This document shows, piece by piece, positions 62,838-64,000 of a DNA stretch of 64,000 bases. Position numbers and translations under genes: made by a program. Numbering within the stretch: the stretch's first letter is position 1; every line of letters begins with the position of its first letter. The notes beneath the pieces were generated by a model. The model saw only the letters and a list, made by a program, of their open reading frames with translations, had not been told where the DNA came from and did no database searches. Origin of the DNA: an uncultured Hyphomicrobiales bacterium (GTDB lineage Bacteria; Pseudomonadota; Alphaproteobacteria; Rhizobiales; Beijerinckiaceae); assembly GCA_903931945.1 (NCBI GenBank), contig CAIZEI010000091.1:1-64000 (forward strand). Direction: 5' to 3'.

Positions 62838-63335
62838 TCAGGTTTTGCGAACCACGGTTACTGCGCCCACAACTAGTCCAAACAGGAGATGGCCCGCCAG
62901 CGAGGCATAGGCAAGCGGAATCCAGCCGAGGAATGGCGGGAACCCCGCAAGCAAATGCGCCATCACATAGAGCGCGAAGACAAACAGGCCGGCGCCAAAG
63001 CCCAGCGCCGTCAACGGCCATGGCAGCGCCGGGATGATCGCCCGTTGCAGCGGCCGCGCAATGAACAGATATCCGAGCGGGTAGAAGGCGAAACCGACCA
63101 GCAGATGAATCGCTTCTCCAAGCGGCCGGTTGTGGAACCCGAACACGCTTTCAACCAGCGCCGCAGGCTCCAGCGGCCCATCAATGCCCGGCAGATGTGG
63201 CGTGATAATCCGCGCCCAGATTTCCCAGGTGAGATCTGCCGCAAGCCCCGCCAGCAGCGCTGTGGCCAGCGTGGCGCCGGTCAGTGGCGGAAAAAGCGCG
63301 CGAGGGTGCGATCCGGCTGTCTCGATAGCGGTCAT
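62838..63335 (-). CDS. Small integral membrane protein
   Basis: Hydrophobic protein of 165 residues with four or five membrane helices, for example LTALGFGAGLFVFALYVMAH and the C-terminal LAGHLLFGLVVGAVTVV. I do not recognise a family. GGAGAGCAGCC precedes the ATG. It is placed directly before the OpgC-like gene on the same strand, so it may take part in the same envelope modification. Confidence 0.75.
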   Translation of the reverse strand: MTAIETAGSHPRALFPPLTGATLATALLAGLAADLTWEIWARIITPHLPGIDGPLEPAALVESVFGFHNRPLGEAIHLLVGFAFYPLGYLFIARPLQRAIIPALPWPLTALGFGAGLFVFALYVMAHLLAGFPPFLGWIPLAYASLAGHLLFGLVVGAVTVVRKT

Positions 63336-63374
63336 GGCTGCTCTCCATACGTTTGATAGATGTTGATGTCGATG

Positions 63375-64000
63375 TCAGGCAATCAATTTGAATTGCGGTT
63401 CCGCGTTGGCCGCAAAAGTCTGTTGCCCCCGTGTCCCGGCGGCATGGAACCGCGCACGAAGCAACGCGACAAAACTGTCGTCGCGTTTCAGGATACGGCG
63501 CGTGGAAAGAATCGCCTCCAGAGCCGTTATGTCGCGCCGCTCGCTGGCGAGCCGCGCCAGCAGCCGCACGAACACATCGCGCTGCGCATTGCTGCCGCCT
63601 ATGCGCGGCAGCTCCCGCAATATGGCGGCAAAATCCACCGCGCCGCCATTCCGCTCCGCCAGCCCCAGAATGGCGCGGGCGAGCGGACGTCCGGCGCAGG
63701 CGCGAACCTCTTCCTGATCGTCGTCTTTCGAACCCGGCGCTTCGATGGCCGTGGCCAGTTCGCGCGCTTCGCGCAGATTGCCCGACGCCGCGAGCGCCGC
63801 AAGATTATGCAGCGCTGCGAAAGTGAGAGTTGTATCGCCAGCGCGCGCAGCTGCGATGGCCGCAGGGCCCCGCCAGCGCGCGCAGACATCCACGCCGAAC
63901 TGTTCGACCCGCACCAGCAGGGCCACGGCGTTGGACATATCGCGAAAGTCATCGCTGGCGCGCGGCCACACTTCATTGTCAAAAATGTCCAGCGCCTGGC
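63375..64000 (-). CDS. Helical-repeat (TPR-like) protein, C-terminal part (partial)
   Basis: About 208 residues are visible; the frame stays open through the right edge, so the N terminus is missing. Pairs of helices with small residues at fixed steps (AALHNLAALAASGNLREARELATAI, summarised by its ends) suggest tetratricopeptide-like repeats. No enzyme motif is seen. A GTG inside the visible part could look like a start but the frame continues upstream. The role cannot be told from this end. Confidence 0.6.
   Translation of the reverse strand, partial: QALDIFDNEVWPRASDDFRDMSNAVALLVRVEQFGVDVCARWRGPAAIAAARAGDTTLTFAALHNLAALAASGNLREARELATAIEAPGSKDDDQEEVRACAGRPLARAILGLAERNGGAVDFAAILRELPRIGGSNAQRDVFVRLLARLASERRDITALEAILSTRRILKRDDSFVALLRARFHAAGTRGQQTFAANAEPQFKLIA

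Noticed and set aside
1-64000. CRISPR array, tRNA, rRNA, transposase or prophage genes
   Set aside because: No regularly spaced repeats, no tRNA-like fold and no transposase or phage structural protein was recognised by reading; the only recombinase is XerC-like.

Overview
The window looks like a chromosomal segment of a GC-rich alphaproteobacterium, most likely in Hyphomicrobiales (Rhizobiales; Beijerinckiaceae, Bradyrhizobiaceae or a relative). This rests on the split PurL/PurQ/PurS system beside a DUF1476 (ATP synthase zeta) gene, the lptF-lptG-lptD-surA-pdxA-ksgA order divergent from pepA-holC, the many Bug/TctC-type binding proteins, and the rhizobial-style interspersed palindromic repeats. 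The family is inferred; no rRNA or tRNA gene was seen that could settle it.

Layout. Positions 1-27.7 kb are accessory catabolic DNA. A partial Orn/Lys/Arg decarboxylase, a cupin, a Bug protein and a polysaccharide deacetylase lead to a plus-strand run of SDR, FMO-type monooxygenase and PQQ-type dehydrogenase. This meets head-on a long minus-strand array (about 19.9 to 7.4 kb): dienelactone hydrolase, HyuA, HyuB, a 4,5-dihydroxyphthalate decarboxylase-like protein, two creatinase/M24-fold proteins, an aromatic-acid MFS carrier, an alpha/beta hydrolase, a Tat-exported thiamine-diphosphate enzyme and a small cytochrome c. Several of these junctions overlap as ATGA, so they are probably translationally coupled. 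Divergent from it are a cytosolic binding-protein-like gene and a luciferase-like monooxygenase, followed by two UbiD-type decarboxylases around a quinone-oxidoreductase-like gene and another Bug protein.

Positions 27.7-50.5 kb are mostly housekeeping: mutY, bolA, purL, purQ, purS, a Uma2-family nuclease, purC, the zeta subunit, xerC, ksgA, pdxA, surA-like, lptD, lptG, lptF, pepA and holC. An orphan Bug protein, a TadG-like protein and an OmpW porin are interspersed. A perfect FNR/FixK-type box lies before ompW and a strong terminator follows it.

Positions 50.5-54.7 kb hold a compact phthalate-type cluster: Rieske oxygenase, divergent reductase, Gfo/Idh/MocA dehydrogenase and MarR regulator. 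A palindrome in the divergent promoter is a candidate operator. With the decarboxylase-like gene 35 kb away they could form a phthalate-to-protocatechuate route; the substrate is inferred. No ring-cleavage pca genes are present. The rest carries gor, a DUF2059 protein, rpiA, two DUF465 genes, gph, another Bug protein, an esterase, an OpgC-like acyltransferase, a membrane protein and a partial repeat protein.

The least familiar part is 5.6-9.7 kb: a quinoprotein, a cytochrome c and a thiamine-diphosphate enzyme, all with export signals. Together they suggest a periplasmic keto-acid or aldehyde oxidation module embedded in an aromatic or heterocycle degradation array.
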